A stretch of DNA of 64,000 nt from an uncultured Ruminococcus sp. (GCA_900545285.1 UQYK01000001.1:1-64000), one strand, 5' to 3'. Shown: positions 48,893 through 57,231, counted from the first letter of the stretch. Numbers and translations: made by a program. The notes: generated from the sequence alone by a model not told the origin.

Positions 48893-49726
48893 ATGAAAAA
48901 GAGAGGAAAAGGGGTGATCCCCGGATTTGGAATTTCCCTGGGTGTGACCCTTTCAATACTGAGCCTGGTGGTGCTGATTCCGCTGGCTTCCCTGGTGGTA
49001 TACACAGCAAAGCTCAGCCCGGCAGAAATCTGGGAGACGATTACAAGACCCCGTGTCCTGGCCAGCTTTCGCGTCAGCTTTTTCACCGCGCTGATTGCTT
49101 CGGCAGTCAACGCCGTGATGGGCGTGATTCTGGCATGGGTGCTGGTGCGGTATCAATTTCCGTTGAAGCGTGTGCTGGATGGCATGATTGAATTGCCCTT
49201 TGCACTGCCTACAGCGGTTGCCGGTATTGCGCTTACCTCCCTGACTGCCGACACCGGCATGATCGGAAAGTTCTTTGCTCGGTTCGGCATTCAGATTGCG
49301 TATACAAAGGTGGGCATTACCGTGGCAATGATCTTTGTGGGAATCCCGTTTGTAGTTCGCTCGGTGCAGCCGGTGCTGGAAAAGCTGGATCCTTCCTATG
49401 AAGAAGCAGCCGGTGTGCTGGGTGCCAGCCGGACAAAAATTTTCTGGAAGGTGATCTTTCCGGAGATTCGGCCGGCAATGCTCACAGGCTTCGGACTGGC
49501 CTTCGGCCGGTGTATCGGCGAATATGGAAGCGTTGTTTTCATCGCCGGCAACCAGCCGTTTCAAACGGAAATCACCCCTTTGATTATTATGTCAGAGTTA
49601 CAGGAATTCGATTATCCCAGTGCAACCGCAATTGCACTTGTTATGCTGATTGTAGCGTTCTTCATTTTGTTCCTGACCAATCTGGTACAGGCGCACAGTG
49701 CAAAAATTGTGAAAGGAGGCATCTGA
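48893..49726 (+). CDS. cysT: Sulfate ABC transporter permease CysT
   Basis: 277 aa with about six transmembrane helices. The N-terminus has a helix followed by YTAKLSPAEIWETITRPRVLASFRVSF, a CysT hallmark. The permease EAA loop is YEEAAGVLGASRTKIFWKVIFPEIRPA, which contacts CysA, and the domain ends near LVQAHSAK. It forms the membrane channel with CysW. It lies 9 bp after sbp and 3 bp before cysW. Confidence 0.95.
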   Translation: MKKRGKGVIPGFGISLGVTLSILSLVVLIPLASLVVYTAKLSPAEIWETITRPRVLASFRVSFFTALIASAVNAVMGVILAWVLVRYQFPLKRVLDGMIELPFALPTAVAGIALTSLTADTGMIGKFFARFGIQIAYTKVGITVAMIFVGIPFVVRSVQPVLEKLDPSYEEAAGVLGASRTKIFWKVIFPEIRPAMLTGFGLAFGRCIGEYGSVVFIAGNQPFQTEITPLIIMSELQEFDYPSATAIALVMLIVAFFILFLTNLVQAHSAKIVKGGI

Positions 49727-49729
49727 CCC

Positions 49730-50551
49730 ATGCATGCAGAAACAGCCGGTTCAAAAGCTGTAAAATGGATTTTAATTGGTGTAAGTGTTCTGTTCCTGGG
49801 CGTGATGCTGCTGCTGCCGCTGATTACGGTTGCGGCCGAGGCGCTGCGAAAGGGATGGGAAACCTACCTTACAGCAGTGACCGATAAATATACGGTGCGC
49901 GCCGTGCTCCTGACGCTGGAAGCGACTGTGTGTGCTGTGGCGGTGAATACGATTTTCGGCCTGTTTGCGGCCTGGGCGGTGACAAAATTCCGCTTCCGGG
50001 GCAAAAAGCTGCTGACCACACTGATTGATGTGCCGGTAACGGTTTCTCCCGTTATCGCCGGACTGATCTACATTCTGACATTCGGCCGGCAGAGCATCCT
50101 GTATCCGCTGCTCCAGTCGATGCACTTTAAGGTCGTTTTCGCAGTTCCGGGAATTATCCTGGCCACCATATTTGTAACATTCCCCTTTATTTCCAGAGAG
50201 CTGATTCCGGTGCTGGAAGCACAGGGAACAGATGAAGAAGAGGCCGCTGCCCTGATGGGGGCAAAGGGACTGACCATCTTCCGGCGTGTAACATTTCCGC
50301 ATATTCGCTGGGCATTCCTTTACGGTGTTGTGCTCTGTGCGGCAAGAGCCATGGGTGAGTTCGGCGCGGTTTCCGTTTTGTCCGGCCACCTGCGCGGCAG
50401 AACCAATACGCTGCCCCTGCACGTGGAAATCCTGTTTAACGAATTTCAGTATGTTCCGGCGTTTGCCGTTTCTTCCATTCTGGTTCTGATGGCAATTGTC
50501 ATCCTGGTGATCCGGAGTGTCATTGAATACAGAGGAAAGAAGGAGATCTGA
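49730..50551 (+). CDS. cysW: Sulfate ABC transporter permease CysW
   Basis: 273 aa, six transmembrane helices. Markers: ITVAAEALRKGWETYLTAV, FGLFAAWAVTKFRFRGKKLL, VPVTVSPVIAGL, the EAA loop DEEEAAALMGAKGLTIFRRVTFPHIRWA, and MGEFGAVSVLSGHLRGRTNTLPL, which is typical of CysW. Partner of CysT. It is directly followed by cysA (3 bp). Confidence 0.95.
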   Translation: MHAETAGSKAVKWILIGVSVLFLGVMLLLPLITVAAEALRKGWETYLTAVTDKYTVRAVLLTLEATVCAVAVNTIFGLFAAWAVTKFRFRGKKLLTTLIDVPVTVSPVIAGLIYILTFGRQSILYPLLQSMHFKVVFAVPGIILATIFVTFPFISRELIPVLEAQGTDEEEAAALMGAKGLTIFRRVTFPHIRWAFLYGVVLCAARAMGEFGAVSVLSGHLRGRTNTLPLHVEILFNEFQYVPAFAVSSILVLMAIVILVIRSVIEYRGKKEI

Positions 50552-50554
50552 GCG

Positions 50555-51613
50555 ATGTATGTTGAACTGAAAGATATTAACAAGCATTACGGCAGCTATA
50601 AGGCCTCGGATCACGTAAGCTTCGGCATTGAAAAGGGAAAACTGATTGGTCTTTTAGGCCCCAGCGGAAGCGGCAAAACTACCATCCTGCGCATGATTGC
50701 CGGTCTGGAGCATCCGGACAGCGGAGAGATTATCATTGACGGAAAAGTGGTCAACGATATTCCGGCCAGCCAGCGTGGAATCGGATTTGTATTTCAGAGC
50801 TATGCGCTGTTTCGGTACATGACGGTTTATGAAAATGTGGCATTCGGCCTGCGGGTGCAGAAGGCAGACAAAAAATACATTGACCGGCGTGTCCGGGAAC
50901 TGATTGAACTCATCGGGCTGAAGGGACTGGAAAAACGCTACCCCAGCCAGCTTTCCGGCGGACAGCGGCAGCGTGTGGCATTTGCACGGGCGCTGGCACC
51001 GAATCCTCAGCTGCTTCTGCTGGATGAACCCTTCGCTGCCATTGATACAAAGGTGCGGCAGGAACTGCGCAGCTGGCTGAAAAACATGATTGAGCAGCTG
51101 GGTGTGACAAGCATTTTCGTCACCCACGACCAGGACGAAGCCATTGAAGTAGCAGATGAAATCATCATTACCAATCAGGGTCGGATTGAACAGAAGGGAA
51201 CGCCGCTGGCAGTTTATCAAAACCCGAAAACCGCATTCACCGCGTCCTTCTTCGGTCAGACTTCTGTGATTGAAAACTATCAGGCATTTCATACCTTTGA
51301 ACAGGTTCCCGGTGCGGAAAAGGCAATTGTCCGTCCGGAATTTGTAAAGGTTACGAAGAAAAATGAAGTGCAAAAGTACAAGAGTTCTGCATCAGAGGGT
51401 GTGGTAAAGAGTGTTTCCTTCCGGGGCGATCGCCTGGAACTGAGCATTCTGGTAAACGACACGCTTCTGATTGCCAGACGAGAGCTGGACGAAAACAGCA
51501 TTGCAGTGGGGGAAACCGTGGACGTGTTCCTGTATCGGATTTTTGTGACAGCCGGTGACCGGGCATATCTCCTGGCCAACCAGTCACTCCAGGAAGATTC
51601 CATCGTCATCTAA
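50555..51613 (+). CDS. cysA: Sulfate ABC transporter ATPase CysA
   Basis: 352 aa. Walker A GPSGSGKTT (about residue 35), Q-loop VFQSYALF, signature LSGGQRQRVAFARAL, Walker B LLLDEPFAAID, H-loop FVTHDQDEA. The C-terminal regulatory domain of about 110 residues (about 240-352) is of the TOBE type. It powers sulfate import. Translationally close to cysW, and followed by cysK after 27 bp. Confidence 0.96.
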   Translation: MYVELKDINKHYGSYKASDHVSFGIEKGKLIGLLGPSGSGKTTILRMIAGLEHPDSGEIIIDGKVVNDIPASQRGIGFVFQSYALFRYMTVYENVAFGLRVQKADKKYIDRRVRELIELIGLKGLEKRYPSQLSGGQRQRVAFARALAPNPQLLLLDEPFAAIDTKVRQELRSWLKNMIEQLGVTSIFVTHDQDEAIEVADEIIITNQGRIEQKGTPLAVYQNPKTAFTASFFGQTSVIENYQAFHTFEQVPGAEKAIVRPEFVKVTKKNEVQKYKSSASEGVVKSVSFRGDRLELSILVNDTLLIARRELDENSIAVGETVDVFLYRIFVTAGDRAYLLANQSLQEDSIVI

Positions 51614-51640
51614 TTGAAAATATTGTGGGAGGAAATGAAC

Positions 51641-52573
51641 ATGGCAAATATTTATAAGGGTGCAATTGAACTGATCGGCAACACACCGCTGGTAGAAGTT
51701 GTGAATCTGGAACAGCATCACGATCTGAAAGCAACCGTTCTGGTAAAGCTGGAATATCTGAATCCGGCTGGAAGCGTCAAGGACAGAATTGCCAAGGCAA
51801 TGCTGGAAGATGCCGAAGAAAAAGGCCTGCTGAAAAAAGATTCTGTGATTATTGAGCCGACATCCGGGAATACTGGTATTGGCCTGGCTGCCATTGCAGC
51901 GGCAAAGGGCTATCGTGTGATTCTGACCATGCCGGAAACCATGAGCATTGAACGCCGCAATATTTTAAAGGCATACGGCGCAGAGATTGTTCTGACAGAC
52001 GGCGTAAAGGGCATGAAGGGCGCTATCGCCAAGGCACAGGAACTGGCAGCCGAAATTCCCGGCAGCTTTATCCCCGGCCAGTTTGAAAATCCGGCAAACC
52101 CCCTGGCACACCGGAAGACAACCGGCCCGGAGATCTGGAAGGATACAGACGGCAAGGTAGACTTCTTTGTCGCAGGCGTAGGAACCGGCGGCACTGTCAG
52201 CGGCACCGGAGAATATCTGAAATCTCAGAATCCGGCTGTTAAGATTGTTGCAGTAGAACCGGATACTTCCGCAGTTCTGTCCGGCGAAAAGCCCGGCCCG
52301 CACAAGATTCAGGGCATCGGCGCAGGCTTTGTGCCGAAAACGCTGAACACGGAAATTTATGATGAAATCATCCGGATTAAAAATAATGATGCCTTTGCCG
52401 CTGCAAAGGAATTTGCCAAAACCGAGGGCATCCTGGTAGGAATTTCCTCCGGTGCTGCCATTCAGGCGGCGGTGGAACTGGCAAAGCGCCCGGAAAATGC
52501 AGGAAAGGTAATCGTTGCACTGCTGCCGGATAGCGGAGACCGTTATTATTCCACTTCGCTCTTCTCCGAATAA
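51641..52573 (+). CDS. cysK: Cysteine synthase (O-acetylserine sulfhydrylase)
   Basis: 310 aa from ATG 51641, nine bases after GGGAGG; ATG 51635 is too near the SD. Fold-type II PLP enzyme: O-acetylserine plus sulfide gives cysteine. The PLP Lys is in NPAGSVKDRIAKAML, the substrate loop is PTSGNTGIGLA, the phosphate loop GVGTGGTVSGTGEYL, and the C-terminal PLP-contacting GISSGAAI. No cysE (serine acetyltransferase) is in the window. Serine would come from serC-serA at 22-24 kb. Confidence 0.96.
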   Translation: MANIYKGAIELIGNTPLVEVVNLEQHHDLKATVLVKLEYLNPAGSVKDRIAKAMLEDAEEKGLLKKDSVIIEPTSGNTGIGLAAIAAAKGYRVILTMPETMSIERRNILKAYGAEIVLTDGVKGMKGAIAKAQELAAEIPGSFIPGQFENPANPLAHRKTTGPEIWKDTDGKVDFFVAGVGTGGTVSGTGEYLKSQNPAVKIVAVEPDTSAVLSGEKPGPHKIQGIGAGFVPKTLNTEIYDEIIRIKNNDAFAAAKEFAKTEGILVGISSGAAIQAAVELAKRPENAGKVIVALLPDSGDRYYSTSLFSE

Positions 52574-52616
52574 GCAGGAAGCATAGATGCAAAAGCAATA
52601 AGAAGGGGGCGATACT

Positions 52617-53066
52617 ATTAAGATTTCAACCAAAGTGGAATGCGGCATTATTGCAATGATCGACATTGGACTGAATGCAGAAAACGGAGAACCGGTTACC
52701 GTAAGCAGTATCGCCGGCCGTCAGAATATTTCTGTGAAATATCTGGAACAGATTCTCATTACCCTGCGGCAGTCCAACCTGGTGCGCAGCCTGAAAGGCA
52801 TCCGGGGCGGCTACGTAACGGCGCGCCCCACCGATCAGATCACCATGCGTGAGGTACTGGATGCACTGGATATGACGATTCTGGGCGATGTCAACTTCTA
52901 TAATGCAGAGGAAGCCTCTCCCATTGAAACGGTGCTGAACCGGAGTCTCTGGGACGCAATGACCGCATATCTGAGAAAGTATTCGGAAAACATCCGGCTT
53001 TCCGATTTGATTGATCAATATAAAGAAGCACTTTCGGACGCAGAAGGCCCGATGTACTACATTTAA
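52617..53066 (+). CDS. Rrf2-family (CymR-like) regulator with apparent AUU start
   Basis: 149 aa if started at ATT 52617, seven bases after an AGGGGG SD (52604-52609). This start restores the family's opening KISTKVECGIIAMIDIG (normally MKISTKGRYGL). The next usable start in frame, GTG 52635, has no SD and would remove the first six residues of the DNA-binding helix. The winged helix has SVKYLEQILITLRQSNLVRSLKGIRGGYVTA. The three-Cys Fe-S ligand set of IscR is absent, as in CymR, which represses sulfur genes with CysK as partner. cysK lies directly upstream, fitting that model. Confidence 0.85.
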   Translation: MKISTKVECGIIAMIDIGLNAENGEPVTVSSIAGRQNISVKYLEQILITLRQSNLVRSLKGIRGGYVTARPTDQITMREVLDALDMTILGDVNFYNAEEASPIETVLNRSLWDAMTAYLRKYSENIRLSDLIDQYKEALSDAEGPMYYI

Positions 53067-53101
53067 AAAATGCTGCGAGAGCAGACAGGAGGAACGATCC
53101 C

Positions 53102-54340
53102 ATGGAATTTAATACTGCACTGCTGCATCAGAGCTATGACGGAAGCAGTTATCACGGTGCCACAGTGGTACCGGTGTATCAGGTAAATGCCTTTGCGCAG
53201 GAATCCGCAGAAAAACTGGAAAAGGTCTTTCAAAACAAGGCACCCGGCTTTGCGTATTCCCGTATCAGTAATCCCACAGTAGACTCGTTTGAACGGCGAG
53301 TGGCAGCAATGGAAGGCGGCATCGGCGCGGTTGCATGCTCTTCCGGCATGGCAGCAGTCACCATGGCACTCCTGAATGTTCTGGAAGCCGGAGATGAGAT
53401 CATTGCCGGTTCCGGTTTGTTCGGCGGCACCATTGACCTGTTCCGGGATTTGGAGGCGTTCGGCATTACCACACGCTTTGCGGAAAGCGTGACGGTAGAA
53501 GAGATTGAGCCGCTGATCACCCCCAAGACAAAGGCCGTGTTCACAGAGCTGATCGGAAATCCGAAGCTGGACGTAGTAGATCTGAAAAAGGTTTCTGCAC
53601 TGGTGCATGCGCACAATATCCCGTTGATTCTGGACAGCACAACGGCAACGCCGTATCTGATTCAGCCGTTTGCATACGGTGCCGATATTGTAGTGCACTC
53701 CTCTTCCAAGTACATAAACGGCAGCGGAAGCGCTATCAGTGGTGTGATTGTAGATTGCGGCAGTTTCCACTGGGATCCCAAGCGGTACCGTGGCTTTGAT
53801 GCCTATGAAAAGTATGGAAAGTTTGCCTATCTTGCAAAACTCCGGGGCGGCATCTGGCGGAATGTAGGCGGCTGTATGGCACCGGTACATGCGTTCCTGG
53901 GTTGTGTAGGCCTGGAAACACTGGGTCTGCGGATGGAGCGTCTCTGCGAGAACGCCAAGGCACTGGCAGAGGCAATGGAGCAGGTAGAAGGCATCTCCGT
54001 CAACTATCCGGGACTGCCCTCCAGCCCGTATTATGATCTGGTACAGGAGCAGTTCGGCGGCAAGGGCGGCGCAATCCTGACGCTGCGTGCCGGCAGTAAG
54101 GAAAATGCCTTTACATTGATCAATCACCTGAAATACGCAGTGAATGCCACCAACATCGGCGATCTTCGCACCCTGGTCATTCATCCGGCCAGCACAATTT
54201 ATATTCACAACACACCCAAGCAAATGGAAAACGCCGGCGTATTCGAGGACACCATCCGGGTGAGCGTGGGTATCGAAGACATTGCAGATTTGATTGAAGA
54301 CTTTACACAGGCAGCAGCCTGTATCCAGAAACATGACTGA
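53102..54340 (+). CDS. metY: O-acetylhomoserine/O-acetylserine sulfhydrylase-type PLP enzyme (MetY)
   Basis: 412 aa, Cys/Met-metabolism PLP family (fold type I). ATG 53102 follows an AGGAGG SD. Motifs: GFAYSRISNPTVDSFERRVAAMEGG, CSSGMAAVTMALL, the PLP Lys in VVHSSSKYINGSGSAISGVI (about residue 205), and an MetY-like C-terminus LRTLVIHPASTIY. It would use sulfide, or the thiocarboxylate of the carrier at 55800, to make homocysteine from an acyl-homoserine. The neighbouring carrier/E1/JAMM genes support thiocarboxylate use, as known from Wolinella. Confidence 0.92.
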   Translation: MEFNTALLHQSYDGSSYHGATVVPVYQVNAFAQESAEKLEKVFQNKAPGFAYSRISNPTVDSFERRVAAMEGGIGAVACSSGMAAVTMALLNVLEAGDEIIAGSGLFGGTIDLFRDLEAFGITTRFAESVTVEEIEPLITPKTKAVFTELIGNPKLDVVDLKKVSALVHAHNIPLILDSTTATPYLIQPFAYGADIVVHSSSKYINGSGSAISGVIVDCGSFHWDPKRYRGFDAYEKYGKFAYLAKLRGGIWRNVGGCMAPVHAFLGCVGLETLGLRMERLCENAKALAEAMEQVEGISVNYPGLPSSPYYDLVQEQFGGKGGAILTLRAGSKENAFTLINHLKYAVNATNIGDLRTLVIHPASTIYIHNTPKQMENAGVFEDTIRVSVGIEDIADLIEDFTQAAACIQKHD

Positions 54341-54361
54341 AACACGAGGAGGAAAAATCCC

Positions 54362-55222
54362 ATGGCAGTAGATTATGCAACGCTGAAAAAAGGCGGCTTC
54401 ATGCGTCAGAAGCAGAAAAACAACTTTTCGCTCCGGCTGCGTGTAGTAGGCGGAAACCTTACCGCAGTGCAGCTGGCAGCAATTGCAGAGGTTGCGGAAA
54501 AGTTCGGGGACGGCCATGTGCACCTGACTTCCCGGCAAAGCGTGGAAATCCCGTTTGTAAAGCTGGATCAGATTGATGCAGTCAAGGCGGCACTGGCAAA
54601 GGGCGGCGTAGAACCGGGCGTATGCGGCCCGAGAGTCCGCACCATTACCGCCTGTCAGGGCGAGGCAATCTGCCCCAGCGGCTGTATTGATACCTATGCT
54701 CTGGCAAAGAAACTGGACGAGCGGTATTCTGCCAAGGAGCTGCCCCACAAATTCAAATTCGGCATTACCGGATGTCAGAACAATTGCCTGAAATCTGAGG
54801 AAAACGACCTGGGAATCAAGGGCGGCATTCAGGTAAAATGGCGGGAAGAGGACTGCATCCAGTGTGGCGTCTGCGTCAAGGCCTGCCGCAGCGGCGCCAT
54901 TACACATGCAGACGGAAAAATCACCGTAGAGGAATCCAAATGCAATTTCTGCGGACGCTGTGTAAAGGCATGTCCCACAGAAGCATGGGACACCGTACAT
55001 GGATATATCGTTTCCTTCGGCGGTCTGTTCGGAAACAGTATTCATAAAGGGGAGCCGGTCATTCCGTTTATTGCGGATAAGGAAAAGCTCCTGAAGGTCT
55101 GCGATGCAACAGTACAGTTCTTCGCAGAGCATGCAAATGCCGGCGAACGGTTCCAGTTTACGTTGGAACGTGTCGGACGGGAAAAATTTGAGGAAAAAAT
55201 ATGGGAGGCATACAATGGCTGA
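54362..55222 (+). CDS. Single-subunit siroheme sulfite reductase with 2[4Fe-4S] ferredoxin domain
   Basis: 286 aa. The N-terminal parachute-type half (NNFSLRLRVVGGNLTAVQLAAIAE; HVHLTSRQSVEIPFV) is followed by the siroheme/[4Fe-4S] ligands C98-x5-C104 and C138-x3-C142 (ITACQGEAIC; ITGCQNNC). A bacterial ferredoxin domain with two clusters comes next: C165/168/171/175 and C194/197/200/204. It should reduce sulfite to sulfide. It is short, with one sulfite-reductase repeat, like AsrC or the small dissimilatory-type enzymes, and no AsrA/AsrB lies nearby, so electrons probably enter through the ferredoxin domain. It overlaps the TusA gene by 8 bp. Confidence 0.9.
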   Translation: MAVDYATLKKGGFMRQKQKNNFSLRLRVVGGNLTAVQLAAIAEVAEKFGDGHVHLTSRQSVEIPFVKLDQIDAVKAALAKGGVEPGVCGPRVRTITACQGEAICPSGCIDTYALAKKLDERYSAKELPHKFKFGITGCQNNCLKSEENDLGIKGGIQVKWREEDCIQCGVCVKACRSGAITHADGKITVEESKCNFCGRCVKACPTEAWDTVHGYIVSFGGLFGNSIHKGEPVIPFIADKEKLLKVCDATVQFFAEHANAGERFQFTLERVGREKFEEKIWEAYNG

Positions 55223-55460
55223 ATTTCAGATTGACGATACGGTAGATATCACAGATGTGGTTTGCCCGGTTACATTCGTAAAGGCAAAGGTAGCACTGGA
55301 AGAGCTGGACGACGGACAGATCCTTTCCATTCGCATGAATGACGGCGAGCCGGTACAGAACGTGCCGCGCAGCATCAAGGAAGAAGGACACAAGATCTTA
55401 AAGCTGGTTTCCAATGAGGACGGCACCTATAACCTGATTGTCAAGAAAGTGGGTGATTAA
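55215..55460 (+). CDS. TusA-family sulfur carrier/transfer protein
   Basis: 81 aa from ATG 55215, overlapping the previous stop. SirA/TusA fold with the active Cys-Pro in DVVCPVTFVKAKVALEEL (Cys17) and GHKILKLV toward the end. TusA proteins carry persulfide sulfur between enzymes. Its place between sulfite reductase and thioredoxin suggests that it receives newly made sulfide/sulfane sulfur and passes it to the thiocarboxylate machinery; that is inference. Confidence 0.9.
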   Translation: MAEFQIDDTVDITDVVCPVTFVKAKVALEELDDGQILSIRMNDGEPVQNVPRSIKEEGHKILKLVSNEDGTYNLIVKKVGD

Positions 55461-55778
55461 ATGGCTGCACGGGTAACACAGGAGACCTTTTCCAAGGAAG
55501 TGCTGGAGGCCAAGGGACTGGTACTGGCAGATTTTTATTCCGACAGCTGTGTCCCCTGCAAGCGGCTTTCTCCGGTTCTTGCAGAACTGGAAGAAGCATA
55601 CGGCGATGCACTCAAGGTAGTAAAGATCAACATCAATTTTGATCTGCCGCTGGCGGAACAGTATGAGGTGCAGGCGGTCCCCACCCTGATTTTCTTTCAG
55701 AACGGGGCGGAAAAGGACAGACACAAAGGTCTGGTCAAGAAGGCAGAACTGATGGAAATCATTGATTCCCTGAAATAA
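55461..55778 (+). CDS. Thioredoxin-like protein (CVPC)
   Basis: 105 aa, thioredoxin fold with LADFYSDSCVPCKRLSPVLAELEEAYG, where the usual CGPC is CVPC, and the cis-Pro in QAVPTLIFF. The variant dipeptide should change redox potential. Partner reductase: the flavoprotein at 57232. Possible jobs: recycling the APS reductase or E1 disulfides, or releasing sulfur from the carrier. ATG abuts the TusA stop. Confidence 0.92.
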   Translation: MAARVTQETFSKEVLEAKGLVLADFYSDSCVPCKRLSPVLAELEEAYGDALKVVKININFDLPLAEQYEVQAVPTLIFFQNGAEKDRHKGLVKKAELMEIIDSLK

Positions 55779-55799
55779 CATATAAAGGAGTAAAAGAAT

Positions 55800-56006
55800 A
55801 TGAAAATCACAGTTGCAGGCGTACAAAAGGAAGTTGCAGACGGTCTGACCGTAGCACAGCTTATCGTAGACGAAAAGGTGGAGACACCGCAGTATGTTAC
55901 CGTTACCATCAACGATGATTTCGTAGAAAACGGCACGTTCGAAAAGACCGTTCTCAAGGACGGTGACAGCGTAGAATTTCTCTATTTCATGGGAGGCGGT
56001 CAGTAA
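55800..56006 (+). CDS. ThiS-like sulfur carrier protein ending Gly-Gly-Gln
   Basis: 68 aa, beta-grasp/ubiquitin-like fold (MKITVAGVQKEVADGLTVAQLI ... DGDSVEFLYFMGGGQ). ThiS, MoaD and CysO need a C-terminal Gly-Gly for adenylation; here one extra Gln follows, so it must be trimmed first. The JAMM peptidase at 56815 is the obvious trimmer. This matches HcyS of the Wolinella homocysteine system, which also carries an extra residue. The E1 gene starts inside its stop codon (TAATG). Thiamine genes are absent here, which argues against ThiS proper. Confidence 0.9.
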   Translation: MKITVAGVQKEVADGLTVAQLIVDEKVETPQYVTVTINDDFVENGTFEKTVLKDGDSVEFLYFMGGGQ

Positions 56007-56818
56007 TGGCATTTACAAACGAACAGATTGAGCGGTATTCCCGCCACATTATCCTGAAAGAAGTCGGCGTAAAGGGACAGAAAAAGCTCCTGAATGCCAA
56101 GGTCCTGATTATCGGTGCCGGCGGACTGGGCGCACCGGCTGCAATGTATCTGGCAGCTGCCGGTGTTGGCACCATCGGTATTGCAGATGCAGACGAAGTA
56201 GACCTGTCCAACCTCCAGCGGCAGATCATCCACGCTACCGCAGATGTAGGCAAGGCAAAGGTACAGTCGGCAAAGGAAACCATGGAAGCCATTAATCCGG
56301 ATGTCAAGGTGAATACGTACCGGACTTTCGTCACCAGTGAAAATATCATGGATCTCATCAAGGACTATGATTTCATCATTGACGGCACAGACAATTTCCC
56401 GGCAAAGTTCCTGATCAACGATGCCTGCGTTATGGCGAAAAAGCCGTTTTCTCACGCCGGAATCATTCGGTTCCAGGGTCAGCTGATGACCTATGTGCCG
56501 GGAGAAGGCCCCTGCTATCGCTGTGTATTCAAGAATCCGCCCCCGAAGGATGCGGTTCCTACCTGCAAGCAGGCCGGCGTAATCGGCGCAATGGGCGGCG
56601 TAATCGGCAGCCTTCAGGCAATGGAAGCCGTAAAGTACATTCTGGGCATCGGCCAGCTGCTGACAGGCTATCTGCTGACCTATGATGCACTGAAAATGGA
56701 ATTCCGCAAGGTAAAACTGCCGTCAGAGACCTCCGGCTGCGCCGTATGCGGCACACATCCCACAATCACAGAACTCATTGACTATGAGCAGGCAGAATGC
56801 GATGGAGTAGGACTATGA
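56006..56818 (+). CDS. E1-like carrier-activating enzyme (ThiF/MoeB/HcyF type)
   Basis: 270 aa. It starts FTNEQIERYSRHIILKEVG, has the ATP-binding VLIIGAGGLGAPAAMYLAAAG (about 33-53) and the adenylation motif DLSNLQRQ, the candidate catalytic Cys187 in AVPTCKQAGVIG, and zinc pairs C170/C173 (CYRC) and C245/C248 (CAVC). No rhodanese domain. It adenylates the C-terminal Gly of the carrier, so that sulfur can form a thiocarboxylate. It overlaps the carrier gene and the JAMM gene (ATGA), so the three are translationally coupled. Confidence 0.93.
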   Translation: MAFTNEQIERYSRHIILKEVGVKGQKKLLNAKVLIIGAGGLGAPAAMYLAAAGVGTIGIADADEVDLSNLQRQIIHATADVGKAKVQSAKETMEAINPDVKVNTYRTFVTSENIMDLIKDYDFIIDGTDNFPAKFLINDACVMAKKPFSHAGIIRFQGQLMTYVPGEGPCYRCVFKNPPPKDAVPTCKQAGVIGAMGGVIGSLQAMEAVKYILGIGQLLTGYLLTYDALKMEFRKVKLPSETSGCAVCGTHPTITELIDYEQAECDGVGL

Positions 56819-57228
56819 TTCAATTAACAAAAGCAGATTTTGAAAAAATGCTGGCACATGCCGAAAAGGAACTGCCGGATGAGGCCTGCGGCCTGATTGC
56901 CGGTGAAGTGCAGGGAACAGACAAGATCATCAAAAAGGTGTACCTGCTGACGAATATTGATCATTCCAATGAACATTTCAGCCTGGATCCGAAGGAACAG
57001 CTGGCGGCCGTAAAGGATATGCGTGCCAACGGACTGGTGCCTTTGGGAAACTGGCATTCTCATCCGGAGTCTCCCTCCCGTCCGTCCGAAGAGGACAAGC
57101 GCCTGGCCTATGACAGCAAGGCAAGCTACATGATTCTCTCTCTGATGGATCGGGAACATCCGGTGCTCAATTCCTTCCATATTGAAGGAACAGATGCAGA
57201 AAAAGAAGACTTGCAGATCAAGGAGTAA
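56815..57228 (+). CDS. JAMM/MPN+ metalloprotease (Mec/HcyD type)
   Basis: 137 aa from ATG 56815. JAMM zinc site: E23 (PDEACGLIAG), then H81-S-H83-x7-S91-x2-D94 (HSHPESPSRPSEED). Single-domain bacterial JAMM peptidases act on ubiquitin-like sulfur carriers: Mec+ frees cysteine from CysO, and HcyD removes the extra residue from HcyS. Here it likely cuts the terminal Gln from the carrier at 55800. The same enzyme might also release the product amino acid. Coupled to the E1 gene. Confidence 0.93.
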   Translation: MIQLTKADFEKMLAHAEKELPDEACGLIAGEVQGTDKIIKKVYLLTNIDHSNEHFSLDPKEQLAAVKDMRANGLVPLGNWHSHPESPSRPSEEDKRLAYDSKASYMILSLMDREHPVLNSFHIEGTDAEKEDLQIKE

Positions 57229-57231
57229 GCT

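Noticed and set aside
55800..56818. Thiamine biosynthesis thiS-thiF pair
   Set aside because: No thiG, thiH or other thiamine genes; the GGQ end, JAMM protease and MetY context fit cysteine/homocysteine synthesis better.
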